A stretch of 64,000 nucleotides of DNA, taken from positions 1-64,000 of the forward strand of contig NZ_JAIWPG020000003.1 of assembly GCF_020532665.2 (NCBI RefSeq), given 5' to 3'. Below, piece by piece: positions 38,825 through 48,519 of the stretch. This DNA comes from Lelliottia sp. WAP21. Its GTDB lineage: Bacteria > Pseudomonadota > Gammaproteobacteria > Enterobacterales > Enterobacteriaceae. How positions within the stretch are numbered: position 1 is the stretch's first letter; every line of letters begins with the position of its first letter. Position numbers and translations under genes: made by a program. The notes below the pieces were generated by a model. It made no database searches, was not told the origin of the DNA, and worked only from the letters and a program-made list of their open reading frames with translations.

Positions 38825-40744
38825 TTATTTTTTGTCTTTAACTTCTTCGAACTCAGCATCAACAACATCGTCGTCTTTCGCGTTGTTCTGAGAAGCATCA
38901 GCGCCTGCACCCGCTTGCTGCTGTGCATGCTGCTGCTGAGCGATTTCCATCAGCTTCTGAGAGGCCTGCGCCAGCTCCTGCATTTTCGCTTCGATGTCCG
39001 CTTTGTCTTCTCCTTTCAGAGAGGTTTCCAGCGCGCTCAGTGCAGTCTCGATAGCCGCTTTGTCGTCAGCTGGCAGCTGTTCGCCAACTTCTTCAACCTG
39101 CTTGCGAGTGCTGTGCAGCAGATGGTCACCCTGGTTACGGGTCTGAACCAGCTCTTCAAACTTACGGTCAGATTCAGCATTCGCTTCCGCGTCACGGACC
39201 ATTTTTTCGATCTCTTCTTCGTTCAGACCGGAAGAAGCCTTGATGGTGATCTTCTGCTCTTTACCGCTGTTTTTGTCTTTCGCAGACACGTGCAGGATAC
39301 CGTCAGCATCGATGTCGAAGGTGACTTCAATCTGTGGCATACCGCGCGGAGCCGGGCTGATACCGTCGAGGTTAAACTGGCCCAGATCTTTGTTATCCGC
39401 AGCACGTTTACGCTCACCCTGCAGCACATGGATGGTGACCGCAGACTGGTTGTCTTCAGCAGTAGAGAACACCTGGCTGTGCTTGGTCGGGATGGTGGTG
39501 TTTTTGCTGATCAGCGGCGTCATTACGCCACCCATGGTTTCGATACCCAGAGACAGCGGGGTAACGTCCAGCAGCAGTACGTCTTTCACTTCACCGGTCA
39601 ATACACCACCCTGAACAGCAGCGCCGATCGCAACCGCTTCGTCCGGGTTAACGTCTTTACGTGGCTCTTTACCAAAGAATTCAGCCACTTTCTTCTGAAC
39701 CATTGGCATACGCGTCTGACCACCGACCAGGATAACGTCCTGGATGTCGGATACGGACAGGCCAGCATCCTGCAGTGCCACTTTCAGCGGCTCGATGGAA
39801 CGGTTCACCAGGTCTTCGACCAGGCTTTCCAGTTTCGCACGGGTCACTTTGATGTTCATGTGTTTAGGACCAGACGCATCTGCAGTGATGTACGGCAGGT
39901 TCACGTCGGTCTGCTGCGCAGAAGAGAGCTCGATTTTCGCTTTTTCTGCCGCTTCTTTCAGGCGCTGCATGGCCAGCGGATCGTTACGCAGGTCAATGCC
40001 CTGATCTTTCTTAAACTCGTCCACGAGGTAGTTGATCATACGGCTGTCGAAGTCTTCACCACCCAGGTGGGTATCACCGTTGGTTGCCAGAACTTCGAAG
40101 GTTTTTTCGCCGTCAACTTCGTCGATTTCGATAATAGAGATATCGAAAGTACCGCCACCGAGGTCATAAACCGCGATAGTACGGTTGCCAACTTCTTTAT
40201 CCAGACCGTAGGCCAGAGCCGCTGCGGTTGGTTCGTTGATGATACGTTTGACTTCCAGACCGGCAATGCGGCCAGCATCTTTGGTTGCCTGACGCTGCGC
40301 ATCGTTGAAGTAAGCCGGTACGGTGATAACCGCTTCAGTTACCGGTTCGCCCAGGTAATCTTCAGCCGTTTTCTTCATTTTTTTCAGCACTTCAGCAGAA
40401 ATCTGCGGAGGCGCCATTTTCTGACCTTTAACGTCAATCCACGCATCACCGTTATCAGCACCGATGATTTTGTAAGGCATGATGGCTTCATCACGCTGTA
40501 CTTCTTCGTCCTGGAAGCGGCGACCAATCAGGCGTTTAATCGCGAACAGGGTGTTCTGCGGGTTTGTCACTGCCTGACGTTTAGCCGGCTGACCAACCAG
40601 AGTTTCACCATCCTGGGTATAAGCAATGATAGAAGGCGTGGTGCGATCGCCCTCAGCGTTCTCCAGCACACGTGCCGTCGTGCCGTCCATAATCGCTACA
40701 CAAGAGTTGGTAGTACCCAGGTCGATACCAATAATTTTACCCAT
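38825..40744 (-). CDS. dnaK: Molecular chaperone DnaK (Hsp70)
   Basis: ATP-dependent folding chaperone working with DnaJ and GrpE. It is 639 residues (E. coli 638). The nucleotide-binding domain (1-385) starts [18 protein letters not shown] and has the phosphate loops [17 protein letters not shown] and [13 protein letters not shown]; a [16 protein letters not shown] linker leads to the substrate-binding domain and a C-terminal lid ending in [16 protein letters not shown]. It is expressed from a sigma32 promoter upstream. Confidence 0.98.
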   Translation of the reverse strand: MGKIIGIDLGTTNSCVAIMDGTTARVLENAEGDRTTPSIIAYTQDGETLVGQPAKRQAVTNPQNTLFAIKRLIGRRFQDEEVQRDEAIMPYKIIGADNGDAWIDVKGQKMAPPQISAEVLKKMKKTAEDYLGEPVTEAVITVPAYFNDAQRQATKDAGRIAGLEVKRIINEPTAAALAYGLDKEVGNRTIAVYDLGGGTFDISIIEIDEVDGEKTFEVLATNGDTHLGGEDFDSRMINYLVDEFKKDQGIDLRNDPLAMQRLKEAAEKAKIELSSAQQTDVNLPYITADASGPKHMNIKVTRAKLESLVEDLVNRSIEPLKVALQDAGLSVSDIQDVILVGGQTRMPMVQKKVAEFFGKEPRKDVNPDEAVAIGAAVQGGVLTGEVKDVLLLDVTPLSLGIETMGGVMTPLISKNTTIPTKHSQVFSTAEDNQSAVTIHVLQGERKRAADNKDLGQFNLDGISPAPRGMPQIEVTFDIDADGILHVSAKDKNSGKEQKITIKASSGLNEEEIEKMVRDAEANAESDRKFEELVQTRNQGDHLLHSTRKQVEEVGEQLPADDKAAIETALSALETSLKGEDKADIEAKMQELAQASQKLMEIAQQQHAQQQAGAGADASQNNAKDDDVVDAEFEEVKDKK

Positions 40745-40865
40745 CTAAACGTCTCCACTAAAAATTCAGTCAACATGTGGTTGTGTACCTGTAATAAGGG
40801 CAGAAGGTGCTTTTTCAACTGTCCAGATTTGCTTTTTTTCAGGTCCACACACTGCGGTTGACTAC

Positions 40866-40897
40866 TAAATGGGGTCGCAACGGCATCCATCAAGGGG
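40866..40897 (-). promoter_or_regulatory. dnaK sigma32 heat-shock promoter
   Basis: On the minus strand, CCCCTTGAT (40889-40897) and CCCCATTTA (40866-40874) are separated by 14 bp, matching the sigma32 -35 and -10 elements and the E. coli dnaK P1 promoter. It lies about 120 bp upstream of the dnaK ATG. The rest of the 297-bp dnaK-satP gap holds the untranslated leader and the satP promoter. Confidence 0.9.
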
Positions 40898-41041
40898 TAA
40901 TGATAAAAAATATTTTAATTTCACCCTGATCAGATCATAGACGCGGTGATGGGGTCCCATTATGATGCCGCGCCCCGTCAGGGAGAATTGACGCGGGTTT
41001 AACCATTTCACCATATTAATGATGATTTTTTTTGAGGACTT

Positions 41042-41608
41042 ATGGGCAACACTAAGTTGGCTAATCCGGCTCCGCTGGGCCTGATGGGTTTTGGCATGAC
41101 TACCATTCTGCTGAACCTGCACAACATCGGGATGTTCCCGATGGATGGCATTATCCTGGCGATGGGCATTTTTTACGGCGGTATCGCACAAATCTTTGCG
41201 GGCCTGCTGGAATATAAAAAAGGCAACACCTTCGGTTTAACAGCATTTACCTCTTACGGTTCATTCTGGCTGACCCTGGTCGCGATTCTGCTGATGCCTA
41301 AAATGGGCCTGGCAGACGCGGCTAACGCACACTTCCTGGGCGTATACCTTGGTCTGTGGGGTGTCTTCACACTGTTTATGTTCTTTGGCACCCTTAAGGC
41401 TAACCGCGCACTGCAGTTCGTCTTCCTGAGCCTGACCGTGCTGTTCGCCCTGCTGGCGATTGGCCACCTGGTGGATAACGAGGGCATTGTTCACGTTGCA
41501 GGCTGGATTGGTCTGGTGTGTGGCGCAAGCGCTATCTACCTGGCAATGGGTGAAGTGCTGAACGAGCAGTTTGGTCGCACCATTCTGCCAATCGGTGAAC
41601 AACACTAA
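41042..41608 (+). CDS. satP: Acetate/succinate:proton symporter SatP
   Basis: Inner membrane acetate uptake protein of the GPR1/FUN34/YaaH family. It is 188 residues, equal to E. coli, with six membrane segments and the family signature NPAPLGLMGFG near the N-terminus, then FYGGIAQIFAGLLEYKKGNTFG. GAGGACTT precedes the ATG. It is divergent from dnaK. Confidence 0.96.
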   Translation: MGNTKLANPAPLGLMGFGMTTILLNLHNIGMFPMDGIILAMGIFYGGIAQIFAGLLEYKKGNTFGLTAFTSYGSFWLTLVAILLMPKMGLADAANAHFLGVYLGLWGVFTLFMFFGTLKANRALQFVFLSLTVLFALLAIGHLVDNEGIVHVAGWIGLVCGASAIYLAMGEVLNEQFGRTILPIGEQH

Positions 41609-41620
41609 GCCGTTTCTCGT

Positions 41621-41648
41621 CGTGCCTGCGCTCGCAGGCACGTCTCTT
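41621..41648 (+). terminator. satP terminator
   Basis: Perfect ten-bp stem CGTGCCTGCG/CGCAGGCACG with a two-base loop followed by TCTCTT, 13 bp after the satP stop. Confidence 0.75.
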
Positions 41649-41755
41649 CGTGGTACTCCCCTCTCTGTTCTGCAAACACCAACACGACATCAATAAACCC
41701 TGCATTATTTCATTCATGGCTGGCAATGCCGTCTGACTTTATCTATTGTCCCCCC

Positions 41756-41820
41756 GTCTCTCGCGGATTATGGATATCCTGCTGCGCATGCCACAGGCAC
41801 GGTGGGCGAGACATGTTTTT
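41756..41820 (+). other. Possible structured leader before the FecCD-type permease
   Basis: Outer arms GTCTCTCGC (41756-41764) and GCGAGAC (41806-41812) can enclose two small hairpins (GGAT/ATCC and TGCC/GGCA), a three-way-junction-like fold ending just before a T-run (41816-41821). It is not a riboswitch class that I recognise and may be a weak terminator or chance. The remaining 41649-41755 shows no gene. Confidence 0.3.
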
Positions 41821-41841
41821 TGTGTTGCATAGGGTTATCCA

Positions 41842-42915
41842 ATGAATTCCAGCCTTGCCGCCAGCGTAAAGCCTGACGCTTCCACTATTGCCGCTCGTTA
41901 TCGCCGGGTTGTGCTTCGCCGTTACGCACTTGCAGGTGTTCTGCTGGTTCTGATTATCTGTTCTCTGTTTCTTGATTTCACCCTCGGGCCGTCGGGCATC
42001 TCTGTTTCAACACTCTGGCAAACCGTGATGCATTCCGCTGCGGCCGATGCAGGCACGCGCGTCATTGTGTGGGACATCCGCCTACCCTATGCCTTGATGG
42101 CGCTTGCCGTGGGTTTGGCGCTGGGGCTTGCCGGCGCAGAGATGCAAACTATCCTGAACAACCCGCTTGCCAGCCCTTTCACTCTGGGCGTCTCCTCTGC
42201 CGCCTCCTTTGGCGCGGCGCTGGCAATTGTGCTCGGCTTAGGCATCCCGGGCATTGCCGATAAGTGGGTGATTCCCGCCAATGCTTTTGTCTTTGCGCTA
42301 CTGGCGTGCTTTATCCTCGACGGCATCAGCCGCTGGACCCGCGTTGCCACCTCCGGGGTGGTGCTGTTTGGCATCGCGCTGGTCTTTACCTTCAACGCGC
42401 TCATTTCCATTATGCAGTTTGTCGCCAGCGAGGATACCTTGCAGGGGCTGGTCTTCTGGACGATGGGCAGCCTGGCGCGCGCCTCGTGGGATAAGCTGGC
42501 AATACTGGGTGTCGCGTTACTCTTTCTCGTACCGCTGTCGATGAAAAATGCCTGGAAACTCACCGCGCTGCGCCTGGGTGAAGACCGTGCGGTCAGCTTT
42601 GGCATTAACGTGAAGAAACTCCGCCTCGCCACGTTGTTACGCATTAGCATTCTTTCGGCACTGACGGTGGCCTTTGTGGGGCCGGTGGGCTTTATCGGCC
42701 TGGTCGCACCACACATCTCACGTATCTTGTTCGGTGAAGATCATCGGTTTTATCTGCCCGGCAGTATGCTTATCGGCGCGCTGGTGCTCTCTCTGGCCTC
42801 CGTGCTGTCTAAAAACATCGTCCCTGGCGTGATCTTCCCTGTCGGTATCGTGACCTCGCTGGTCGGCGTGCCGTTCTTCCTCAGCATCATTATTCGTCAC
42901 CGGGGGAACGTATGA
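41842..42915 (+). CDS. FecCD-family ABC transporter permease
   Basis: Inner membrane subunit of the BtuC/FecCD (type II importer) family that carries ferric siderophores, haem, cobalamin or metals. It is 357 residues with about 9-10 membrane segments. Family motifs are RLPYALMALAVGLALGLAGAEMQTILNNPLASPFTLGVS near residues 80-118, the cytoplasmic coupling helix region RLGEDRAVSFGINV and VGPVGFIGLVAPHISRILFGEDHR. AGGG precedes the ATG. The ATPase gene overlaps its end by four bases. No substrate-binding protein or TonB receptor is nearby, so the ligand cannot be read from the context. Confidence 0.9.
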   Translation: MNSSLAASVKPDASTIAARYRRVVLRRYALAGVLLVLIICSLFLDFTLGPSGISVSTLWQTVMHSAAADAGTRVIVWDIRLPYALMALAVGLALGLAGAEMQTILNNPLASPFTLGVSSAASFGAALAIVLGLGIPGIADKWVIPANAFVFALLACFILDGISRWTRVATSGVVLFGIALVFTFNALISIMQFVASEDTLQGLVFWTMGSLARASWDKLAILGVALLFLVPLSMKNAWKLTALRLGEDRAVSFGINVKKLRLATLLRISILSALTVAFVGPVGFIGLVAPHISRILFGEDHRFYLPGSMLIGALVLSLASVLSKNIVPGVIFPVGIVTSLVGVPFFLSIIIRHRGNV

Positions 42916-43694
42916 GCGACGGTCTGCGTATTCTTAATCTGCATACGGGGTATGGCAGGAAAAAAATCATCCAGCATCTTCACACACCCCTGCTTCCTCG
43001 CGGCCACATTACCGCCCTGCTGGGCCCCAATGGCTCGGGTAAATCGACGCTGCTGCGTGCGCTTGCCGCGCTGAACCCCTCTCAGGGTGAAGCTCTGCTC
43101 AATGGTGACGATTTGATGGCGATGCCCGCCGCCACGCGCGCCCAAAAGGTGGTGTATCTCCCGCAGTCACTGCCGCAGGGCGTGCATCTGCATGCCCTGG
43201 AATCTGTGATTGTCGCGCGGCAGGCAAGCGGTCATGTTGCGGGTCACAATGCCGAACAAGACGCTTACCGCATTCTCGAAAAACTGGGCGTAGCCCACCT
43301 GGCGATGAACTTTCTCGACCAGCTTTCCGGTGGACAAAAGCAGCTCATTGGCCTGGCGCAATCCCTTATCCGTGAACCGGAGCTGTTGCTACTGGATGAG
43401 CCGCTCAGCGCCCTTGATCTTAACTACCAGTTCCATGTGATGGATATCGTCGCCCGCGAAACGCAGCAGCGAAATATCGTTACCCTGGTGGTGATTCACG
43501 ACATCAACATTGCGCTGCGCCATGCACACTACGCGATGATGCTGAAAGAGGGAGAATTGATCGCCAGTGGACGACCTGGCGAAGTCGTCACCCCCGCCAG
43601 TCTGGCGAGGGTGTATGGTGTCGACGGACGGGTGGAATACTGTTCCCGTGGTTTGCCGCATGTTGTGGTGGACGGATTACTGGCGGCAGATTAA
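42912..43694 (+). CDS. ABC transporter ATP-binding protein (FepC/FecE type)
   Basis: ATPase partner of the preceding permease, 260 residues. Walker A GPNGSGKST, Q-loop LPQSLPQG, signature LSGGQKQL, Walker B LLLLDEPLSALD and the H-loop in VVIHDINIALRHAH are all intact. It starts inside the permease stop (ATGA). Its TAA stop shares bases with the stop of the convergent MHS transporter gene. Confidence 0.92.
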   Translation: MSDGLRILNLHTGYGRKKIIQHLHTPLLPRGHITALLGPNGSGKSTLLRALAALNPSQGEALLNGDDLMAMPAATRAQKVVYLPQSLPQGVHLHALESVIVARQASGHVAGHNAEQDAYRILEKLGVAHLAMNFLDQLSGGQKQLIGLAQSLIREPELLLLDEPLSALDLNYQFHVMDIVARETQQRNIVTLVVIHDINIALRHAHYAMMLKEGELIASGRPGEVVTPASLARVYGVDGRVEYCSRGLPHVVVDGLLAAD

Positions 43695-44980
43695 CCCACC
43701 AGCACAGGCGCCTCGAGGGGCTTCTGACGTAGCCAAATCCCCAGCGCTAACCCCATGACAGAGAGCGCCAGCACGTACCAGGCAGGAGCCATAGGCGACA
43801 CGCCCATCAGTAACGTCACGGCAATCGGGGTTAATCCACCGAAAATGGCGTAGGAAACATTGTAGGAAAACGAGATCCCCGTGAAGCGGACCTCTGCCGG
43901 AAACGCGCGCACCATGACATAGGGTACGGCCCCCACCACACCCACGCACAGCCCCACCATGCCATACAGCAAAAACAGCTGTTCGGGGTGGCTTCCCACC
44001 AGGTGATAGAACGCCCAACTCGATGCCGCCAGTAGCAGGCTACCCACGATAAACGTCCGGCTTGAACCAAAACGATCCACAGCCAGACCTGCTATCAGGC
44101 AGCCCACACAGAGCATAATGGTCGCAATACTGTTGGCCTGCAGCGTCAGCGCCGGGGCAAATCCATACTGTTTTTGCAGCCAGACAGGTGACATCAAAAT
44201 CACCACAACAATGCCCGCAGAGAGCAGCCAGGTGAGCAACATAGAGACCATAACGGCTTTTTTGTGATGAACCACCACCGCCTTCACCGGAAGTTCCTGC
44301 GCCAGCGCTTTGCGTTGCTGCATCTCAAGGAAGATCGGCGTTTCCTGCAACCAGCGACGTAAATACATCGCCACCAGACCAAAGGCCCCGCCCAGCAGGA
44401 AAGGAATTCGCCAGCCCCACGCGTGTACCGCCTCGGGCGTCATACTGGTATTCACCAGGGTCGCAACCACCGAACCGAGCAGGATCCCCACCGTCAGCCC
44501 GGCGGTGAGCGTCCCACAGGCAATGCCAATACGGCGCACCGGCACATGCTCAGCGACAAATACCCACGCCCCCGGCACTTCCCCACCGATGGCGGCACCT
44601 TGCAGGATACGCATCAGCAGCAGTAACACCGGTGCCAGAATACCCATCGACGCATAGGTAGGCAGCAGGCCTATCGCCAGGGTCGGCACCGCCATCAGCA
44701 GAATACTCAGGGTAAACATTTTTTTGCGCCCGACCAGGTCGCCAAAGTGGGCCATGATGATCCCCCCCAAAGGACGCGCAAGATAACCGGCAGCAAAGAT
44801 GCCAAAGGTTTGTACCTGACGCAGCCATTCCGGAATATCTGTCGGGAAGAAAAGCGCACCCACAACGGTGGCGAAGAAGACAAAGATGATGAAGTCGTAA
44901 AACTCCAGTGCACCGCCCAGAGCAGCAAGTGTGAGGGTTTTATAATCCTGACGATTTAATGGCCGGGTGTAATGAGACAT
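43691..44980 (-). CDS. MFS transporter, metabolite:H+ symporter (MHS) family
   Basis: Major facilitator protein of 429 residues with 12 membrane segments, related to ProP, ShiA and citrate transporters. It has the MHS markers GGALEFYDFIIFVFFATVVG, the loop 2-3 motif FGDLVGRKKMFTLSILLMA and GGEVPGAWVFVAEHVP, with GWRIPFLLG after TM6. The substrate is not evident; no catabolic gene is adjacent. It is convergent with the ABC ATPase, whose stop it overlaps, and lies between satP and mog where E. coli K-12 has no such gene. Confidence 0.88.
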   Translation of the reverse strand: MSHYTRPLNRQDYKTLTLAALGGALEFYDFIIFVFFATVVGALFFPTDIPEWLRQVQTFGIFAAGYLARPLGGIIMAHFGDLVGRKKMFTLSILLMAVPTLAIGLLPTYASMGILAPVLLLLMRILQGAAIGGEVPGAWVFVAEHVPVRRIGIACGTLTAGLTVGILLGSVVATLVNTSMTPEAVHAWGWRIPFLLGGAFGLVAMYLRRWLQETPIFLEMQQRKALAQELPVKAVVVHHKKAVMVSMLLTWLLSAGIVVVILMSPVWLQKQYGFAPALTLQANSIATIMLCVGCLIAGLAVDRFGSSRTFIVGSLLLAASSWAFYHLVGSHPEQLFLLYGMVGLCVGVVGAVPYVMVRAFPAEVRFTGISFSYNVSYAIFGGLTPIAVTLLMGVSPMAPAWYVLALSVMGLALGIWLRQKPLEAPVLVG

Positions 44981-45099
44981 AAGGAACCCTTTCGATAGCG
45001 TAGAGATAATTTTACAGTAATCGTAAAGAAAAAATTACTATACCGTAAATGCATCACCACGCTATCGCGGCTGTAGCTTATGTCAGAAAAGCATAAAAT

Positions 45100-45687
45100 T
45101 TAGGAGATTGTTTCGCGGCGTGCACTTTTTGGGCGAAAAGCTGCTACGACCTGCGAATCGGTCTCAACGTAGGGGCCATCCAGCAATTGTATACAATAAG
45201 GTACACTTGCAAATATCCCAGGCACGACGACGGTCCCGTCAGGCTCTTTCACCCCTTCAAGGGTCTCTTTAATCGATTTCGGCTGGCCGGGTAAATTGAG
45301 GATCAGCGCCTGTTTACGGATCACCCCAACCTGACGGGAGAGAATAGCTGTCGGGACAAAGCGCAGGCTGATCTGACGCATCTGCTCGCCAAAGCCGGGC
45401 ATTTCACGGTCGGCTATTGCCAGCGTCGCATCCGGGGTGACATCGCGTCGCGCGGGGCCGGTACCGCCGGTCGTGAGCACCAGATGGCAGCTCATTTCAT
45501 CCACCAGCTCGCACAGCGTCTGTTCAATGATCGCCTGTTCATCCGGGATCAGCCGGGTCTGGATGTCAAAGGGGGTGGTAAGCGCACTGCCCAACCATGC
45601 TTCCAGCGCGGGGATGCCTTTATCTTCGTATACACCGCTTGAAGCGCGGTCAGAAATCGAGACTAAGCCGATGCGTAAGGTATTCAT
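45100..45687 (-). CDS. mog: Molybdopterin adenylyltransferase
   Basis: Adenylylates molybdopterin before MoeA inserts molybdenum. It is 195 residues from the ATG at 45687, the E. coli length; alternative in-frame ATGs at 45693 and 45702 add a few residues. Motifs: LVSISDRASSGVYEDKGIP at the N-terminus and the MPT-binding TTGGTGPARRDVTPDA. GGAATGG precedes the start. It is transcribed after talB with a hairpin between. Confidence 0.95.
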   Translation of the reverse strand: MNTLRIGLVSISDRASSGVYEDKGIPALEAWLGSALTTPFDIQTRLIPDEQAIIEQTLCELVDEMSCHLVLTTGGTGPARRDVTPDATLAIADREMPGFGEQMRQISLRFVPTAILSRQVGVIRKQALILNLPGQPKSIKETLEGVKEPDGTVVVPGIFASVPYCIQLLDGPYVETDSQVVAAFRPKSARRETIS

Positions 45688-45765
45688 ATCCATTCCATTC
45701 AAAAAGTACTGATTAAGAGGAATGATACACGCAGAGGGGAGATTCAGACAGAGGACGAAAGAGGT

Positions 45766-45791
45766 CGCGTGACCAGGGATCCGGTCACGCG
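45766..45791. terminator. Hairpin between talB and mog
   Basis: Stem CGCGTGACC/GGTCACGCG with an 8-base loop, seven bp past the talB stop. On the minus strand it is followed by the mildly T-rich CTCTTTCGTCC, so it is probably the talB terminator. Confidence 0.65.
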
Positions 45792-45797
45792 GAATGA

Positions 45798-46751
45798 TTA
45801 CAGCAGGTCGCCGATCATTTTTTCCAGTTTTTCCTGGTCAACAGCAAACTTACGGATACCGTCCGCCAGTTTGTCTACGGCCATTGGATCCTGGTTGTGC
45901 TGCCACAGGAACTCGGATTCCGTGATGCGTTCTGGACGCGCTTTCACTTCACCGGTGTAGGACAGTTTGCGCTCGAGAGCGCCTTCGCTCTCTGCCAGCT
46001 CTTTCAGCAGTGCAGGTGCGATGGTCAGGCGGTCACAGCCAGCCAGCTCAATGATTTCGCCCACGTTACGGAAGCTTGCGCCCATCACAACGGTCTCGTA
46101 GCCGTGCTGCTTGTAGTATTCGTAGATTTCAGTAACAGACACTACGCCTGGATCTTCCGCTGCCGCGTACTCTTTCTTATCCGTATTAGCTTTGTACCAG
46201 TCCAGAATACGGCCCACGAATGGAGAGATCAGGTAAACACCGGCTTCCGCACAGGCACGCGCCTGGGCGAAGGAGAACAGCAGCGTCAGGTTACAGTTGA
46301 TGCCTTCTTTTTCCAGCTGTTCCGCTGCGCGGATACCCTGCCAGGTAGACGCCAGTTTGATCAGGATACGATCGTTGCTGATGCCCGCATCGTTGTACAG
46401 CTTGATCAGGTGTTTCGCTTTGGCGATAGACGCTTCGGTGTCGTAGGACAGACGCGCGTCAACTTCGGTAGAAATACGACCCGGAACCAGTTTCAGGATT
46501 TCCAGACCGATATTCACGGCCAGTTTGTCCGTCGCGTCCACAACCTGCTGAGCACGATCGTTGCTCTGGCTTTTCGCCCAGGTCACGGCGTCGTCAATCA
46601 GTTTGCGATACTCAGGGATCTGTGCGGCGTTCAGGATCAGAGAAGGGTTGGTGGTGGCATCCTGCGGCTGATACAACTTCATTGCCGCGATATCTCCAGT
46701 GTCAGCTACAACAGTGGTGAACTGACGAAGGGAGGTTAATTTATCCGTCAT
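45798..46751 (-). CDS. talB: Transaldolase B
   Basis: Non-oxidative pentose phosphate pathway enzyme that transfers a dihydroxyacetone unit between sugar phosphates. It is 317 residues, the same as E. coli. The Schiff-base lysine is in [13 protein letters not shown] (about residue 132), and DATTNPSLI and [11 protein letters not shown] are family blocks. Strong ribosome binding region AGAGAAACAC before the ATG. Divergent from yaaJ. Confidence 0.97.
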   Translation of the reverse strand: MTDKLTSLRQFTTVVADTGDIAAMKLYQPQDATTNPSLILNAAQIPEYRKLIDDAVTWAKSQSNDRAQQVVDATDKLAVNIGLEILKLVPGRISTEVDARLSYDTEASIAKAKHLIKLYNDAGISNDRILIKLASTWQGIRAAEQLEKEGINCNLTLLFSFAQARACAEAGVYLISPFVGRILDWYKANTDKKEYAAAEDPGVVSVTEIYEYYKQHGYETVVMGASFRNVGEIIELAGCDRLTIAPALLKELAESEGALERKLSYTGEVKARPERITESEFLWQHNQDPMAVDKLADGIRKFAVDQEKLEKMIGDLL

Positions 46752-47022
46752 GATAGTGTTTCTCTTTTACGTGCCCTGGATAATTCACGCTACCGACAGC
46801 ATGCCAGCAACGGAAAAATGACAGGTTTACTTGTTAGGGGGATGTAACCGGTCTGCCCTGATGATAACACGACGGAATAGCAGCGCAACCGCAGACCGTG
46901 CGCTTAGGGTGTACTGAGGGAGAGTATGATAAACTCGCAATATTAACAGGCTGCTAATTAACAGCGTGCTCAATAACTGGAAGCGCTTACCTTTTTCATT
47001 TGGCATCAACAGAGGGACGTTA

Positions 47023-48453
47023 ATGCCTGATTTCCTTTATTTTATCAATGAGGTCCTCTGGGGCTCGGTCATGATATACCTGCTTCTGGGAGCCGGTATC
47101 TGGTTTACGCTGCGCAGTGGCTTTATCCAGTTTCGTTATATTCGCAAGTTTGGCAAAAGTCTGAAAAACAGCGTCACGCCCCAGCCGGGCGGATTGACCT
47201 CCTTTCAGGCATTATGCACAAGCCTTGCCGCGCGTGTCGGTAGCGGCAATCTCGCAGGCGTGGCCTTAGCAATCGGGGCGGGCGGCCCTGGTGCGGTATT
47301 CTGGATGTGGGTCACCGCCATTATTGGCATGGCGACCTCGTTTGCGGAATGCTCACTCGCTCAACTTTATAAAGAACGCGATAAAACCGGCCAGTTCCGC
47401 GGCGGCCCGGCGTGGTATATGGCGCGGGGCCTGGGAATGCGCTGGATGGGCGTTCTGTTCTCTCTCTTCCTGCTGCTGGCCTACGGGCTGATATTTAACA
47501 CGGTTCAGGCCAACTCGGTCTCGCATGCGCTGCAGTATGCCTTCGCTGTCCCGGAATGGATCACGGGGGCTGGCCTGGCGCTTGTGGCACTGCTGGGGAT
47601 GATCACCGGCATTAAACGTGTTGCCCGTCTTATGCAGTGGCTGGTGCCCGTGATGGCGGCAGTATGGGTTGCCGCCAGCATCGTCGTCATGCTTATGCAC
47701 ATCGATGAGATACCAAACGTCATTGGCACCATCTTTAAATGTGCCTTTGGCTGGCGAGAAGCCGCCGCAGGGGCGCTGGGTTATACCATCAGCCAGGCGC
47801 TGACCGCAGGTTTTCATCGCGGAATGTTCTCCAATGAGGCGGGTATGGGATCGACGCCCAATGCAGCGGCGGCAGCGGCGTCATGGCCCCCTCACCCGGC
47901 GGCGCAAGGCATCGTGCAGATGATTGGCGTGTTTACCGATACCATTATCATTTGTTCTGCGAGCGCCATGATTATTCTGCTCGCCGGGCCTATCCCCCAT
48001 GAGGAAAACACCGCTGGCGTGCAGTTGATTCAACAGGCGCTGGCCTCCCTTTCCGGCACCTGGGGCGCAGAGTTTGTCTCGCTTGTCGTTTTGTTGTTTG
48101 CCTTTAGCTCCATCGTGGCAAATTACGTCTATGCGGAAAATAATTTGATCTTTTTGCGGCTTGATTCGCGCAAAACGCGCTGGATGCTGCGGGCCAGTAT
48201 TGCCCTGATGGTGCTCATGGGTTCGGTCATGAGCCTGCCGCTGGTGTGGCAGCTGGCCGATGTCATCATGGCGTTTATGGCCATCACCAACCTGACCGCC
48301 ATTTTGTTGCTTTCGCCGGTAGTGACGCTGATTGCCAGGGATTATCTGCGCCAGCGAAAACTGGGTATACCGCCCGTCTTTGATGCCACGCGTTACCCGG
48401 AAATCGAGTCGCAAATTGCGCCAGGCGCCTGGGATGATTTGCCACGGCAATAG
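47023..48453 (+). CDS. yaaJ: Sodium:alanine/glycine symporter family protein YaaJ
   Basis: Inner membrane transporter of the AGCS family. It is 476 residues from the ATG at 47023 (E. coli 476), with AGAGGGACG upstream; in-frame sequence back to 46966 is not needed. About eleven membrane segments; signatures are CTSLAARVGSGNLAGVALAI, GPAWYMARGLG and MFSNEAGMGSTPNAAAAA. The 271-bp gap to talB holds both promoters and no other gene I can support. Confidence 0.95.
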   Translation: MPDFLYFINEVLWGSVMIYLLLGAGIWFTLRSGFIQFRYIRKFGKSLKNSVTPQPGGLTSFQALCTSLAARVGSGNLAGVALAIGAGGPGAVFWMWVTAIIGMATSFAECSLAQLYKERDKTGQFRGGPAWYMARGLGMRWMGVLFSLFLLLAYGLIFNTVQANSVSHALQYAFAVPEWITGAGLALVALLGMITGIKRVARLMQWLVPVMAAVWVAASIVVMLMHIDEIPNVIGTIFKCAFGWREAAAGALGYTISQALTAGFHRGMFSNEAGMGSTPNAAAAAASWPPHPAAQGIVQMIGVFTDTIIICSASAMIILLAGPIPHEENTAGVQLIQQALASLSGTWGAEFVSLVVLLFAFSSIVANYVYAENNLIFLRLDSRKTRWMLRASIALMVLMGSVMSLPLVWQLADVIMAFMAITNLTAILLLSPVVTLIARDYLRQRKLGIPPVFDATRYPEIESQIAPGAWDDLPRQ

Positions 48454-48460
48454 CAGTCAT

Positions 48461-48483
48461 CGATCAATTCAGATCGTTTTTTT
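48461..48483 (+). terminator. yaaJ terminator (weak stem)
   Basis: Five-bp stem CGATC/GATCG, loop AATTCA, followed by seven T residues, eight bases after the yaaJ stop. Confidence 0.55.
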
Positions 48484-48519
48484 GCTAAAGTCGCCCTAAA
48501 TTTCCTGCAAGGACTGGAT

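Noticed and set aside
37706-40861. 1051-codon plus-strand ORF across dnaJ and dnaK as a gene
   Set aside because: It is antisense to two highly expressed, codon-biased genes, has no ribosome binding site or recognisable domain, and such frames opposite dnaK are a common artefact.
41649-41841. Fur box upstream of the FecCD-type permease
   Set aside because: GCATTATTTCATTCATGG has some likeness to half of a Fur site, but not enough matches to GATAATGATAATCATTATC to support it.
46979-46992. LacI/CcpA-like palindrome GGAAGCGCTTACC before yaaJ
   Set aside because: A single short near-palindrome with no repeated copy and no matching local regulator.
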